Origin: Pseudomonas sp. MIACH
GTDB lineage: Bacteria; Pseudomonadota; Gammaproteobacteria; Pseudomonadales; Pseudomonadaceae
Reading direction: 5' to 3'
DNA length: 64,000 bases
Assembly: GCF_001269925.1 (NCBI RefSeq)
Contig: NZ_LHVO01000056.1
Coordinates: forward strand, 248,001 to 312,000
How positions within the stretch are numbered: the first letter of the stretch is position 1; each line of letters opens with the position of its first letter. Positions 14,932 through 22,439 of this stretch are shown piece after piece. The position numbers were made by a program, and so were the translations under genes. Below the pieces are notes generated by a model. It saw only the letters and a list, made by a program, of their open reading frames with translations, was not told the DNA's origin and did no database searches.

Positions 14932-15933
14932 ATGAGGACATTCAGCAAGCCCGCAATTGACGTTTCAGCTCAGCTGCAGCTGCTCAAGCACCGTGGGTTG
15001 AATGTTCAGGACGAGGTTCGCGCCGAGTCTTTTTTACAATCGGTCAGCTTCTTTCGACTCAGCCCCTATATGCGGCCGTTCCAGCAGCCGGAGGATGTCA
15101 ACCATCGCTTTCGTGACGGCAGTCAGTTTCGTCAGCTAACTCGTCTTTACGACTTTGATCGACGGCTTCGTTTACTCACCATGGATGCCATCGAGAGAGT
15201 CGAAATTGCATCGCGCTCCGTCATCAGCAACCACATGGGGCCCGCCCATGGCAGTCACTGGTATATCAACCCATTGATGTTCCACGAAGCGTTCGATCAT
15301 CAGCGGCTGCTTACGACGCTGTCCACCAAGCAATCCACAGCCATGCGTGACTTCCAGCGGGAATGCGAGCGCATCGATAGATCGCGCGCCGACGACATGA
15401 GAAAAAGCCTGCTTAAACGCCAAAGGGCAAAAGAAAGCTACGCCCGCCACTACACCGTTACATACGCCCATCCACCTCTTATGCCAGGCTGGGCCATGTT
15501 GGAAGAACTGACGCTGGGTGATTTATCCCATTTATATAAAGGCTTGGCGAAAGACGCGGACAAAAAAGCCATTGCCAAGCGCCTGGGACTTGCGGCGCCC
15601 CTGATGCAGTCTTGGCTGCACACCCTGACTACCATTCGCAACATGTGTGCCCATCATTCGCGACTGTGGAACCGGGAGCTAGGCATTCGTCCCGAACTTC
15701 CGAAGAGCGCCAACTTCTTATGGCCGGGACATCTCTTTCAGCCAGGGCCGCACACCCGCATTTTTGCAGCGCTCTGCATCCTCAATCACTTTATGCATCA
15801 ATTGAGCCCCAACAGCCACTGGGACCAACGCCTGCATCAACTGACTTGCGAATTTCCCGAAGTTAGCCTGAAAGCGATGGGCTTCCCTCTCGATTGGTAT
15901 AAAGACCCTTTTTGGCATGCGTCCAGCACCTGA
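14932..15933 (+). CDS. Abi_2-domain (AbiD/AbiF-type) HEPN abortive-infection protein
   Basis: 333 residues. The opening FSKPAIDVSAQLQLLKHRGL and the later SFFRLSPYMRPFQ, FRQLTRLYDFDRRLRLLTMDAIERVEIASRS and LGDLSHLYKGL are the pattern of the Abi_2 family. TIRNMCAHHSRLWNREL supplies the HEPN ribonuclease motif R-x4-H (R236, H241). Such proteins are toxic RNases acting in phage defence. ATG 14932 is chosen because family similarity begins there; the Shine-Dalgarno is poor (AGG only 1 nt away), so translation may be weak. It is preceded by a promoter-RNA-terminator cassette. It has more A/T-rich stretches than its neighbours and interrupts an otherwise conserved gene order, suggesting acquisition. 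Confidence 0.88.
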   Translation: MRTFSKPAIDVSAQLQLLKHRGLNVQDEVRAESFLQSVSFFRLSPYMRPFQQPEDVNHRFRDGSQFRQLTRLYDFDRRLRLLTMDAIERVEIASRSVISNHMGPAHGSHWYINPLMFHEAFDHQRLLTTLSTKQSTAMRDFQRECERIDRSRADDMRKSLLKRQRAKESYARHYTVTYAHPPLMPGWAMLEELTLGDLSHLYKGLAKDADKKAIAKRLGLAAPLMQSWLHTLTTIRNMCAHHSRLWNRELGIRPELPKSANFLWPGHLFQPGPHTRIFAALCILNHFMHQLSPNSHWDQRLHQLTCEFPEVSLKAMGFPLDWYKDPFWHASST

Positions 15934-16005
15934 GCACCATGCGGCTTCCGGTAGCCTTCGCCAGCCCTTATAGTTGCCCCATTCCCGCTTTATTCGAGAC
16001 GCCCC

Positions 16006-16878
16006 ATGAGTGAGCCCACGCCGTACATCTTCGACGTCACCAGCGCCAACTTCGACCAGGCCGTGATCCAGAATTCCTTCGAAAAACCCGTGCTCGTGGA
16101 TTTTTGGGCCGAGTGGTGCGCGCCGTGCAAGGCGTTGATGCCGATGCTGGCGCAGATTGCCGAGAGTTATCAGGGCGAGTTGCTGCTCGCCAAGGTCGAT
16201 TGCGAGGCCGAACAGGACATCGTCGCGCGCTTTGGCATTCAAAGCCTGCCGACGGTGGTGCTGTTCAAGGATGGCCAGCCGGTGGATGGATTTGCAGGTG
16301 CGCAGCCGGAGTCGGCGGTGCGGGCGATGCTGGAACCGCATGTGAAGATGCCGCCACCGGCTGCGGCCGACCCTCTGGAACAGGCGCAGACGCTATTCGC
16401 TGACGGCCGCATCAGCGAAGCCGAGACCGTGCTGGTGGCGCTGCTGGGTGAAGACAACACCAACGCCGCCGCGTTGATTCTGTACGCGCGTTGCCTGGCC
16501 GAGCGCGGTGAGTTGGGTGAAGCCCAAACCGTGCTCGATGCGGTGAAGAGCGACACCCACAAAGCCGCCCTTGCCGGGGCCAAGGCACAGATCACCTTCC
16601 TGCGCCAAGCCGCCGACCTGCCAGACGCCGCCGAGCTGAAAAGCCGCCTGGCACAAAACCCGCAGGACGACGAAGCCGCCTATCAACTGGCCATCCAGCA
16701 ACTGGCGCGCCAGCAATACGACGCGGCGCTGGAAGGCTTGCTCAAGCTGTTTATCCGCAACCGCAGCTACAGCGAAGGCCTGCCGCACAAGACCTTGCTG
16801 CAGGTGTTCGAACTGCTGGGCAATGATCACCCGCTGGTGACCGTGTACCGCCGCAAGTTGTTCGCCGCGCTGTACTAA
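16006..16878 (+). CDS. Thioredoxin-domain co-chaperone/chaperedoxin (CnoX/YbbN-like)
   Basis: 290 residues. The N-terminal thioredoxin domain (~1-110) carries FWAEWCAPCKALMPML with a C-A-P-C active site (Cys38, Cys41); the remaining ~170 residues are TPR-like helices (AQTLFADGRISEAETVLVALLGED..., EAAYQLAIQQLARQQYDAALEGLLKL) ending in LGNDHPLVTVYRRKLFAALY, which matches the YbbN tail. In E. coli the homologue (S-x-x-C) protects proteins from over-oxidation by hypochlorite and hands clients to GroEL/DnaK. Here both cysteines are present, so it may also be redox-active. It converges with, and overlaps by 4 nt, the unknown gene on the minus strand. Confidence 0.88.
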   Translation: MSEPTPYIFDVTSANFDQAVIQNSFEKPVLVDFWAEWCAPCKALMPMLAQIAESYQGELLLAKVDCEAEQDIVARFGIQSLPTVVLFKDGQPVDGFAGAQPESAVRAMLEPHVKMPPPAAADPLEQAQTLFADGRISEAETVLVALLGEDNTNAAALILYARCLAERGELGEAQTVLDAVKSDTHKAALAGAKAQITFLRQAADLPDAAELKSRLAQNPQDDEAAYQLAIQQLARQQYDAALEGLLKLFIRNRSYSEGLPHKTLLQVFELLGNDHPLVTVYRRKLFAALY

Positions 16879-17222
16879 TCGCCGATCCAACTGTACAGCG
16901 GCGTATCCCCGCCGCTGGCCACTTTCACCTTGGCGCTGTGGCGCAGGCGCACCAACAGGCGCTTGCCCGCCGCAGCATCCCCCGCCAAACCTTCCAGTCG
17001 ATCAAGCAGTTCCAGGCCGCTGAGTTGCCCGGCGTTGCGCAACAGGTCCTGGGCGCTCTGCCATAGATCATCATTGTGCTTGACCGGCGCTACGGGCGCG
17101 GCGGGCGCGCTTGCCGTGGGCGTTGCCTGCAACTGCGCGCCGAGTCGCGCCCAATCGCCGTCGTCCAGCTCCAGGGTCAAGTCCACCGGCAGGTCGCCGA
17201 TGGTTCCACGAATTCGCAACAT
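16875..17222 (-). CDS. Conserved hypothetical protein
   Basis: 115 residues, no domain recognised. N-terminus MLRIRGTIGDLPVDLTLELDDGDWARLGAQL looks like a short beta unit plus helix; an Ala/Pro/Thr linker (about 33-48) follows, then a helical segment NDDLWQSAQDLLRNAGQLSGLELLDRLEGLAGDAAAGKRLLVRLRHSAKVKV and a C-terminal PLYSWIGD. No signal peptide or membrane segment. Its stop overlaps the YbbN-like stop on the other strand. I recall a similar-sized gene in the same place in P. aeruginosa, which supports it being real. Confidence 0.65.
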   Translation of the reverse strand: MLRIRGTIGDLPVDLTLELDDGDWARLGAQLQATPTASAPAAPVAPVKHNDDLWQSAQDLLRNAGQLSGLELLDRLEGLAGDAAAGKRLLVRLRHSAKVKVASGGDTPLYSWIGD

Positions 17223-17306
17223 CGTCCTTACTCCTGCATTTTTCTGACGAGCATGCTCCCATGCGGCTTGCGCAACGCCAAGCGGGCGGTCAAACTCTCG
17301 GCACTA

Positions 17307-17328
17307 TTGTTATAAGATCACATAACAA
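17307..17328. promoter_or_regulatory. Inverted repeat resembling a Zur-type operator
   Basis: TTGTTAT (17307-17313) and ATAACAA (17322-17328) form a perfect 7-bp inverted repeat with an 8-bp spacer, 25 bp before the DUF2796 start. The half-site resembles the TGTTATA/TATAACA arms of Zur boxes, but the spacing is wider than the usual Zur site, so the match is imperfect. The downstream genes are of the zinc-starvation type. Confidence 0.4.
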
Positions 17329-17353
17329 AACTTTCATCTCCAGGAGCTTTCCC

Positions 17354-17953
17354 ATGCGCCGTCTGTTGCTTGCTTTGCCGTTTGCCCTGCTGCCACTCGC
17401 CATTGCTCACGCCGCCGACGAGCATGACCACGATCACGAACACGGCAGCCTCGGCGCCCACGAACATGGCGTCGGCCGCCTTAACGCGGTACTCGACGGC
17501 CAGGCCCTGGAGCTTGAACTGGATAGCCCGGCGATGAACCTGGTGGGCTTCGAACACCTCGCCACCAGCGCAGCCGACAAAGCCAAGGTCGCCGCCGCCC
17601 GCAAACAGCTGGAGAACCCACTGACCCTGTTCAGCCTGCCCAAGGCCGCCGGTTGCGTGATCAGCAGCCAGGAGCTCAACAGCCCGCTGTTCGGCGACAA
17701 ACCGGAAGCCGACCACGATGACGATGATGACCACGACGCCAAAGACGGCGCCCACGAGCATCATCACGATCACAGTGAAATCCACGCCCACTACCAATTC
17801 ACCTGTGCCACGCCGACCGCGCTGAGCAACCTGGACCTGACCCAGGTGTTCAAGACCTTCCCCGCCACCCAGAAAATTCAGGTACAACTGATCGGCCCGA
17901 GCGGCCAGCAAGGTGTTGAAGCGACGGCCACAGCAGCCACCCTGAAGTTCTGA
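17354..17953 (+). CDS. DUF2796 (ZrgA-like) periplasmic zinc-binding protein
   Basis: 199 residues from ATG 17354, which opens a signal peptide (MRRLLLALPFALLPLAIAHA). The mature start is DEHDHDHEHGSLGAHEHGVG and a second acidic/His cluster lies near 120-140 (ADHDDDDDHDAKDGAHEHHH). Both are obvious metal-binding stretches flanking the DUF2796 core (GRLNAVLDGQALELELDSPAMNLVGFEH). Related proteins belong to zinc-regulated clusters (ZrgA of Vibrio; the PA4063-PA4066 group of P. aeruginosa, from memory). It probably captures Zn in the periplasm for the ABC system encoded next. Seven nt before the ATPase gene. Confidence 0.82.
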   Translation: MRRLLLALPFALLPLAIAHAADEHDHDHEHGSLGAHEHGVGRLNAVLDGQALELELDSPAMNLVGFEHLATSAADKAKVAAARKQLENPLTLFSLPKAAGCVISSQELNSPLFGDKPEADHDDDDDHDAKDGAHEHHHDHSEIHAHYQFTCATPTALSNLDLTQVFKTFPATQKIQVQLIGPSGQQGVEATATAATLKF

Positions 17954-17959
17954 GTCCCC

Positions 17960-18670
17960 ATGACCCACGCATTGATTGAACTGTCTGACCTGGGCTTCAA
18001 CTGGCCCGGTCACCCACAGTTACTGGACATCCCCGCGTTCCGCCTGGAAGCGGGGGAAACCCTGTTTCTCAAGGGGCCGAGCGGCAGTGGCAAAACCACC
18101 TTGCTCGGCCTGCTCGGCGGCGTACAGAAGCCCAGCCGCGGCAGCATCCGCCTGCTCGGCCAGGAACTGACCGAACTCTCGGCCGGTGCGCGGGACCGCT
18201 TTCGCGTTGACCACACCGGCTATATCTTCCAGCAGTTCAACCTGCTGCCGTTCCTGTCGGTGCGCGAGAACGTCGAGTTGCCCTGCCACTTTTCCAAGCT
18301 GCGCGCGCAACGGGCGATCCAACGCCACGGCAGCGTCGACCAGGCTGCCGCGACCTTGCTGGCGCACCTGGGTTTGAAGGACAAAGACCTGCTGGAGCGC
18401 CGTGCCGACTCGTTGTCCATCGGCCAACAGCAACGGGTGGCCGCCGCCCGTGCACTGATCGGCCAACCGGAGCTGGTGATCGCCGACGAGCCCACTTCCG
18501 CCTTGGACTACGACGCCCGCGAAGCCTTCATTCAACTGCTGTTCGCCGAATGCCGCGAAGCCGGCGCCAGCCTGTTGTTTGTCAGCCATGACCAGAGCCT
18601 GGCGCCGCTGTTCGACCGCAACCTGTCGCTGGCCGAACTCAATCGCGCCGCCACGCCCGCAGAGGTTTGA
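17960..18670 (+). CDS. ABC transporter ATP-binding protein (LolD/MacB type)
   Basis: 236 residues. Walker A GPSGSGKTTLLGLL (about 39-52), Q-loop FQQFNLLPFLSVRENVELPC, signature variant LSIGQQQRVAAARAL (Q in place of the second G of LSGGQ) and Walker B LVIADEPTSALD. The subfamily is that of lipoprotein-export and macrolide-type ATPases, which pair with FtsX-like permeases such as the next gene, only 1 nt away. In this context it should serve the zinc-linked system; whether it moves metal, a lipoprotein or a ligand is unknown. Confidence 0.88.
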   Translation: MTHALIELSDLGFNWPGHPQLLDIPAFRLEAGETLFLKGPSGSGKTTLLGLLGGVQKPSRGSIRLLGQELTELSAGARDRFRVDHTGYIFQQFNLLPFLSVRENVELPCHFSKLRAQRAIQRHGSVDQAAATLLAHLGLKDKDLLERRADSLSIGQQQRVAAARALIGQPELVIADEPTSALDYDAREAFIQLLFAECREAGASLLFVSHDQSLAPLFDRNLSLAELNRAATPAEV

Positions 18671-18671
18671 G

Positions 18672-19937
18672 ATGTATCTGTTTCGTCTAGCCATGGCCAG
18701 CCTGGCTAACCGCCGCTTTACCGCGATCCTCACCGCCTTCGCCATCGCCTTGTCGGTGTGCCTGCTGCTGGCGGTGGAACGCGTGCGCGTTGAGGCGCGC
18801 AACAGTTTCGCCAGCACCATCAGCGGCACCGACCTGATCGTCGGCGCGCGCTCCGGTTCGGTCAACCTGCTGCTGTACTCAGTGTTCCGCATCGGCAACG
18901 CCACCAACAACATTCGCTGGGACAGCTACGAGCACTTCGCCGCCAGCCCCCAGGTGAAGTGGGCGATCCCGATTTCCCTCGGCGACTCCCATCGCGGCTA
19001 CCGGGTGATGGGCACCAACGAGTCGTACTTCGAGCACTACCAGTACGGGCGCAAACAGAACCTGGAGCTGGCCAGCGGCCGTGCCTTCGCCACCGACCCG
19101 TTCGAAGTGGTGCTCGGCGCCGAAGTCGCCGACGCCCTGCACTACAAGCTTGGCGACAAGCTGGTGCTGGCCCACGGCGTGGCGGTGGTCAGCCTGGTCA
19201 AGCACGATGACAAGCCGTTCACCGTGGTCGGCATTCTCAAGCGCACCGGCACGCCGGTGGACCGCACGCTGCATATCAGCCTCGGCGGTATGGAGGCGAT
19301 CCATATCGACTGGCACAACGGCGTACCGGCCCAGGGCAAAGGCCGCATCAGTGCCGACCAGGCGCGCAACATGGACCTCACCCCCCAGGCCATCACGGCC
19401 TTTATGCTCGGCCTGAACAACAAGATTTCCACCTTCGCCCTGCAGCGGGAGATCAATGAATTCCGTGGTGAGCCGATGCTGGCGATCTTGCCCGGCGTGG
19501 CGCTGCAAGAGCTGTGGAGCATGATGGGCACCGCCGAAAAAGCCCTGTTCGTGATCTCGCTGTTCGTGGTGCTGACCGGCTTGATCGGCATGCTCACGGC
19601 GATTCTCACCAGCCTCAACGAACGCCGCCGCGAAATGGCCATCCTGCGTTCGGTGGGCGCACGGCCATGGCATATCGCGACGCTGCTGATCTTCGAAGCC
19701 TTCGCCCTGGCCCTGTCCGGTGTGATCGCAGGCGTGGGCTTGCTGTACGTGTGCATCGCCGCCTCGCGCGGGTATCTGCAGGCCAATTACGGCCTGGACC
19801 TGCCGATGTCGTGGCCCAGCGAATATGAATGGACCCTGCTCGCCGGTATCCTCGCCGCAGCGCTGTTGATGGGCAGCGTGCCCGCCTGGCGCGCCTACCG
19901 ACAATCCCTGGCCGATGGCCTGTCCATACGTTTATGA
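18672..19937 (+). CDS. FtsX-like ABC transporter permease
   Basis: 421 residues from ATG 18672. Topology is that of the MacB/LolC family: one N-terminal helix (FTAILTAFAIALSVCLLLAV, about 14-33), a ~240-residue periplasmic domain (SFASTISGTDLIVGARSGSVNLLLY..., FEVVLGAEVADALHYKLGDKL), then three helices near 290-310 (LFVISLFVVLTGLIGMLTAIL), 340-365 and 390-410. ERRREMAILRSVGARPWHI is the coupling region. Partner of the preceding ATPase; part of a four-gene operon with DUF2796 and DUF3299 proteins. Confidence 0.88.
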   Translation: MYLFRLAMASLANRRFTAILTAFAIALSVCLLLAVERVRVEARNSFASTISGTDLIVGARSGSVNLLLYSVFRIGNATNNIRWDSYEHFAASPQVKWAIPISLGDSHRGYRVMGTNESYFEHYQYGRKQNLELASGRAFATDPFEVVLGAEVADALHYKLGDKLVLAHGVAVVSLVKHDDKPFTVVGILKRTGTPVDRTLHISLGGMEAIHIDWHNGVPAQGKGRISADQARNMDLTPQAITAFMLGLNNKISTFALQREINEFRGEPMLAILPGVALQELWSMMGTAEKALFVISLFVVLTGLIGMLTAILTSLNERRREMAILRSVGARPWHIATLLIFEAFALALSGVIAGVGLLYVCIAASRGYLQANYGLDLPMSWPSEYEWTLLAGILAAALLMGSVPAWRAYRQSLADGLSIRL

Positions 19938-19948
19938 GGAAGGCTTCG

Positions 19949-20470
19949 ATGCGTCGCGTTCTGTTTGCGTTATTGCTGCTGGTGGCGGTGCCCGCCTGGG
20001 CGGAGGATCAGCCCAAGGACCTGTCCTGGCAGGAGATGATCCCGCCGGACGCGCCGCCGGAAATTCCCAACATGAAACCGCTGCACAACCTGTCGAACAT
20101 GGCCGATGCCTTGTCCGTCGAAGCGGCGCCAGCGGCCAAGCAGGATCTGCCCAATGCGCCGGTGGTGCAGAGCCTCGATGGCCAGCACATCCGTCTGCCC
20201 GGCTATATCGTGCCGCTGGAAGTCAGCGAAGAAGGCCGCACCACCGAGTTCTTGCTGGTGCCGTATTTCGGTGCGTGCATCCACGTACCCCCGCCGCCAT
20301 CGAACCAGATCGTGCATGTGAAAAGTGAAGTCGGGGTGAAGCTCGATGAGCTCTACCAGCCGTACTGGATCGAGGGCGCGATGCAGGTCAAACCGTCCAC
20401 CAGTGAACTGGCCGATGCCGGTTACCAGATGGATGCCGAAAAGATTTATATCTACGAACTGCCGGAATAA
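19949..20470 (+). CDS. DUF3299 exported protein of the zinc-linked cluster
   Basis: 173 residues with a signal peptide (MRRVLFALLLLVAVPAWA). The mature protein has DLSWQEMIPPDAPPEIP, then the DUF3299 core HIRLPGYIVPLEVSEEGRT, EFLLVPYFGACIHVPPPPSN and LYQPYWIEGAMQVKPS. The cysteine in GACIHVPPPPSNQI is conserved in the family as far as I recall. Function unknown. It sits 11 bp after the permease and closes the operon; similar order is known from Vibrio zrg and Pseudomonas zinc-starvation loci. Confidence 0.8.
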   Translation: MRRVLFALLLLVAVPAWAEDQPKDLSWQEMIPPDAPPEIPNMKPLHNLSNMADALSVEAAPAAKQDLPNAPVVQSLDGQHIRLPGYIVPLEVSEEGRTTEFLLVPYFGACIHVPPPPSNQIVHVKSEVGVKLDELYQPYWIEGAMQVKPSTSELADAGYQMDAEKIYIYELPE

Positions 20471-20487
20471 CGCTGATCGCCCTTTCA

Positions 20488-20501
20488 TTGAGCTGAGTCA
20501 A
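20488..20501. promoter_or_regulatory. Anr/FNR-type site upstream of ompW
   Basis: TTGA-GCTGAG-TCAA matches the Anr/FNR core TTGA-N6-TCAA, centred about 70 bp before the ompW start. The inner bases are G/G rather than the consensus T/A. The P. aeruginosa homologue oprG is, to my knowledge, under Anr control, which supports the reading. Confidence 0.5.
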
Positions 20502-20564
20502 AAGACCGGACGGAACGATCTTTACCATTGGACGTACAACTTTTAAACGTCCTCTGGAGCTCCC

Positions 20565-21263
20565 ATGAACAAGTCCCTGCTCGGCGCGTCCCTCTTCGCG
20601 CTCGCCCTCGTCGCCCCGGTTGCCCACGCTCACGAAGCGGGCGACATTCTGATTCGTGCCGGTGCAATCACCGTGAACCCGAAGGCGGACAGCAGCACCG
20701 TCAAGGTTGACCAGGGCCCACTGGCCGGCGCCAATCTGGGCGGCAAGGCGACCATGAGCAGCGACACCCAACTGGGCTTGAACTTCGCCTACATGCTGAC
20801 CAGCCACGTCGGTATCGAACTGCTGGCCGCCACACCGTTCGAGCATGACGTAAAAATCAAGGGCACCGCCCTCGGCGCCGCCAACGGCAAGCTCGGTACG
20901 CTGAAACACCTGCCGCCGACCCTGAGCGTCGTGTACTACCCACTGGACAACAAATCCCCGTTCCAACCGTACGTAGGCGCCGGTATCAACTACACCTGGA
21001 TCTACGACGAACACGTCGGCAGCCGCGCCTCCGAAGCCGGTTTCAGCAACTTCAAGGCCGAGAACTCCTGGGGTTGGGCTGCGCAGATCGGCGCAGACTA
21101 CATGATCAACGACAAGTGGATGATCAACGCCCAGGCGCGCTACATCGACATCAGCACCAAGGCCACCGTGGAAAACAACGCCGTGGCACCTGGCACCCGT
21201 GCCAAGGTCAATGTGGACGTGGACCCGATGGTTTACATGGTGGGTATCGGCTACAAGTTCTAA
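20565..21263 (+). CDS. ompW: OmpW-family outer-membrane protein (OprG-like)
   Basis: 232 residues. Signal peptide MNKSLLGASLFALALVAPVAHA, then the mature start HEAGDILIRAGAITVNPKAD, a hallmark of OmpW. Later LGLNFAYMLTSHVGIELLAATPFEHDV, PPTLSVVYYPLDNKSPFQPYVGAGINY and the terminal VYMVGIGYKF with C-terminal Phe for BAM recognition. It forms an 8-stranded barrel that lets small hydrophobic molecules diffuse through the outer membrane. GGAG five nt before ATG. An Anr-like site lies upstream and a REPIN 17 bp after the stop. Confidence 0.93.
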   Translation: MNKSLLGASLFALALVAPVAHAHEAGDILIRAGAITVNPKADSSTVKVDQGPLAGANLGGKATMSSDTQLGLNFAYMLTSHVGIELLAATPFEHDVKIKGTALGAANGKLGTLKHLPPTLSVVYYPLDNKSPFQPYVGAGINYTWIYDEHVGSRASEAGFSNFKAENSWGWAAQIGADYMINDKWMINAQARYIDISTKATVENNAVAPGTRAKVNVDVDPMVYMVGIGYKF

Positions 21264-21280
21264 GCAACACTGCATAACCC

Positions 21281-21372
21281 ATGTGGGAGGGGGCTTGCTC
21301 TCGATAGCAGCGTGTCAGTCAACAGATTCATTGACTGATACACCGTTATCGGGAGCAAGCCCCCTCCCACAT
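21281..21372. repeat. REPIN, GTGGGAGGGGGCTTGCTC family
   Basis: Arms 21281-21306 and 21347-21372 are inverted repeats with one mismatch over 26 bp; the spacer contains a further imperfect inverted repeat (GTGTCAGTCAA with TTGACTGATACAC). The GTGGGAGGGGGCTTGCTC head is the common REP sequence of the P. fluorescens group. It separates ompW from the convergent epimerase-like gene and could act as an mRNA 3'-end barrier for both. Confidence 0.9.
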
Positions 21373-21388
21373 TTGCTTTTGTGTTGTA

Positions 21389-22273
21389 TCAGCTGTGGCG
21401 ATAGAACCGGTCGAGCAACGCCGGGAGCCCCGCCCGCCAGGCCCGGGGCTTGATGCCGAAGGTGTGGAGGATTTTCTTGCAGGCCAGCACCGCATGCTGC
21501 GGTTCGTCTGCCGCATCCGGCCGGGCCGCGTGGGCCTGGGCGGTGGGGGCTTCGATGGCCAGCGAGTGGTAGCTGCGCGCCTCGGAGAGGATCGCCTGGC
21601 CCAGCGCCAACGGCGTGGTCGCCTCATGCCCGGCGTAGTGGTAAGTGCCCCACAGCGGCGCCGCGCAATCGAGTTGCTTGAGTACCGAAATGATCACCCG
21701 CGCCGCATCGTCCACCGGCGTCGGGTTGCCGCGACGGTCATCCGCCATCAGTAACTCATCCGGTTTTTCGGCCCGCGCAAGAAAGCGCCCGAGGGTGCCG
21801 TCGACGCTGTCATCCAGCAGCCAGCCAAAACGCAACAACACGTGTTGCGGGCAAGTGGCGCGCACGCTCTGTTCGATACGCCACAACGCCTGGCCGCGCA
21901 GGCCCAGGGGCACCGGCTCGTCCTTTTCGCTGTAGGCAGTGGCGCGGGAGCCATCGAACACGCGGTAGCTGGACGGTTGCAGCAAGGTAATGTTGTGGTG
22001 CTGGCACAGTTCGGCCAGGCGTTCGATGGCGAACTCCTGGGCGGCCAGGCGGGTTTCGCTGACGGCTTCGGCCTGGAACCAGTCGAAATAGTAGGCGAGG
22101 TTGATCAACGCATCGGGACGGGTGTCGTCGAGCAATTGGGTGAGGCTCGCGGCATCCCAGCCGTCTTGGGGCGGTTTGGGTGCGAGGAAACCAATGTCTT
22201 CCTCTGCACCGAGGCGAATCAGCGCCTGCCCGAGGGCATTCCCGCCGCCCAGTAACATAAGGCGCATTCGCAT
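21389..22273 (-). CDS. RmlD-like NAD(P)-binding epimerase/reductase family protein
   Basis: About 294 residues if the ATG at 22273 is used (22267 is equally possible; neither has a clear ribosome binding site). It opens MRLMLLGGGNALGQALIRLGA, a Rossmann G-x-x-N-x-L-G-x-A variant as in dTDP-4-dehydrorhamnose reductases (RmlD_sub_bind). LINLAYYFDWFQAEAV replaces the usual catalytic region, and the S-Y-x3-K of RmlD is not evident (SSYRVFDGS), so activity is uncertain. No sugar-nucleotide genes surround it. I recall an RmlD-like gene after oprG in P. aeruginosa, so it is conserved locally. Confidence 0.7.
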   Translation of the reverse strand: MRMRLMLLGGGNALGQALIRLGAEEDIGFLAPKPPQDGWDAASLTQLLDDTRPDALINLAYYFDWFQAEAVSETRLAAQEFAIERLAELCQHHNITLLQPSSYRVFDGSRATAYSEKDEPVPLGLRGQALWRIEQSVRATCPQHVLLRFGWLLDDSVDGTLGRFLARAEKPDELLMADDRRGNPTPVDDAARVIISVLKQLDCAAPLWGTYHYAGHEATTPLALGQAILSEARSYHSLAIEAPTAQAHAARPDAADEPQHAVLACKKILHTFGIKPRAWRAGLPALLDRFYRHS

Positions 22274-22439
22274 AGATTGAGCAGGCCCGGTCTGTTTGGA
22301 ACGATGGTTATTGTCGGCAGGCGGGTGAGGCATGCCGTAGGGTTATTCCAGAATCCTTGCATTTTGCGGGTTTGTAGCGCAACCGTCACGGATAAAGTGC
22401 GGGGTTGCAACTTGTTGGAGTGGACCGCATAACTTAGGC

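Noticed and set aside
21389..22273. Assignment as a true dTDP-4-dehydrorhamnose reductase (rmlD)
   Set aside because: The Rossmann opening fits, but no Y-x3-K catalytic pair is evident and no rhamnose genes are nearby, so only family level is given.
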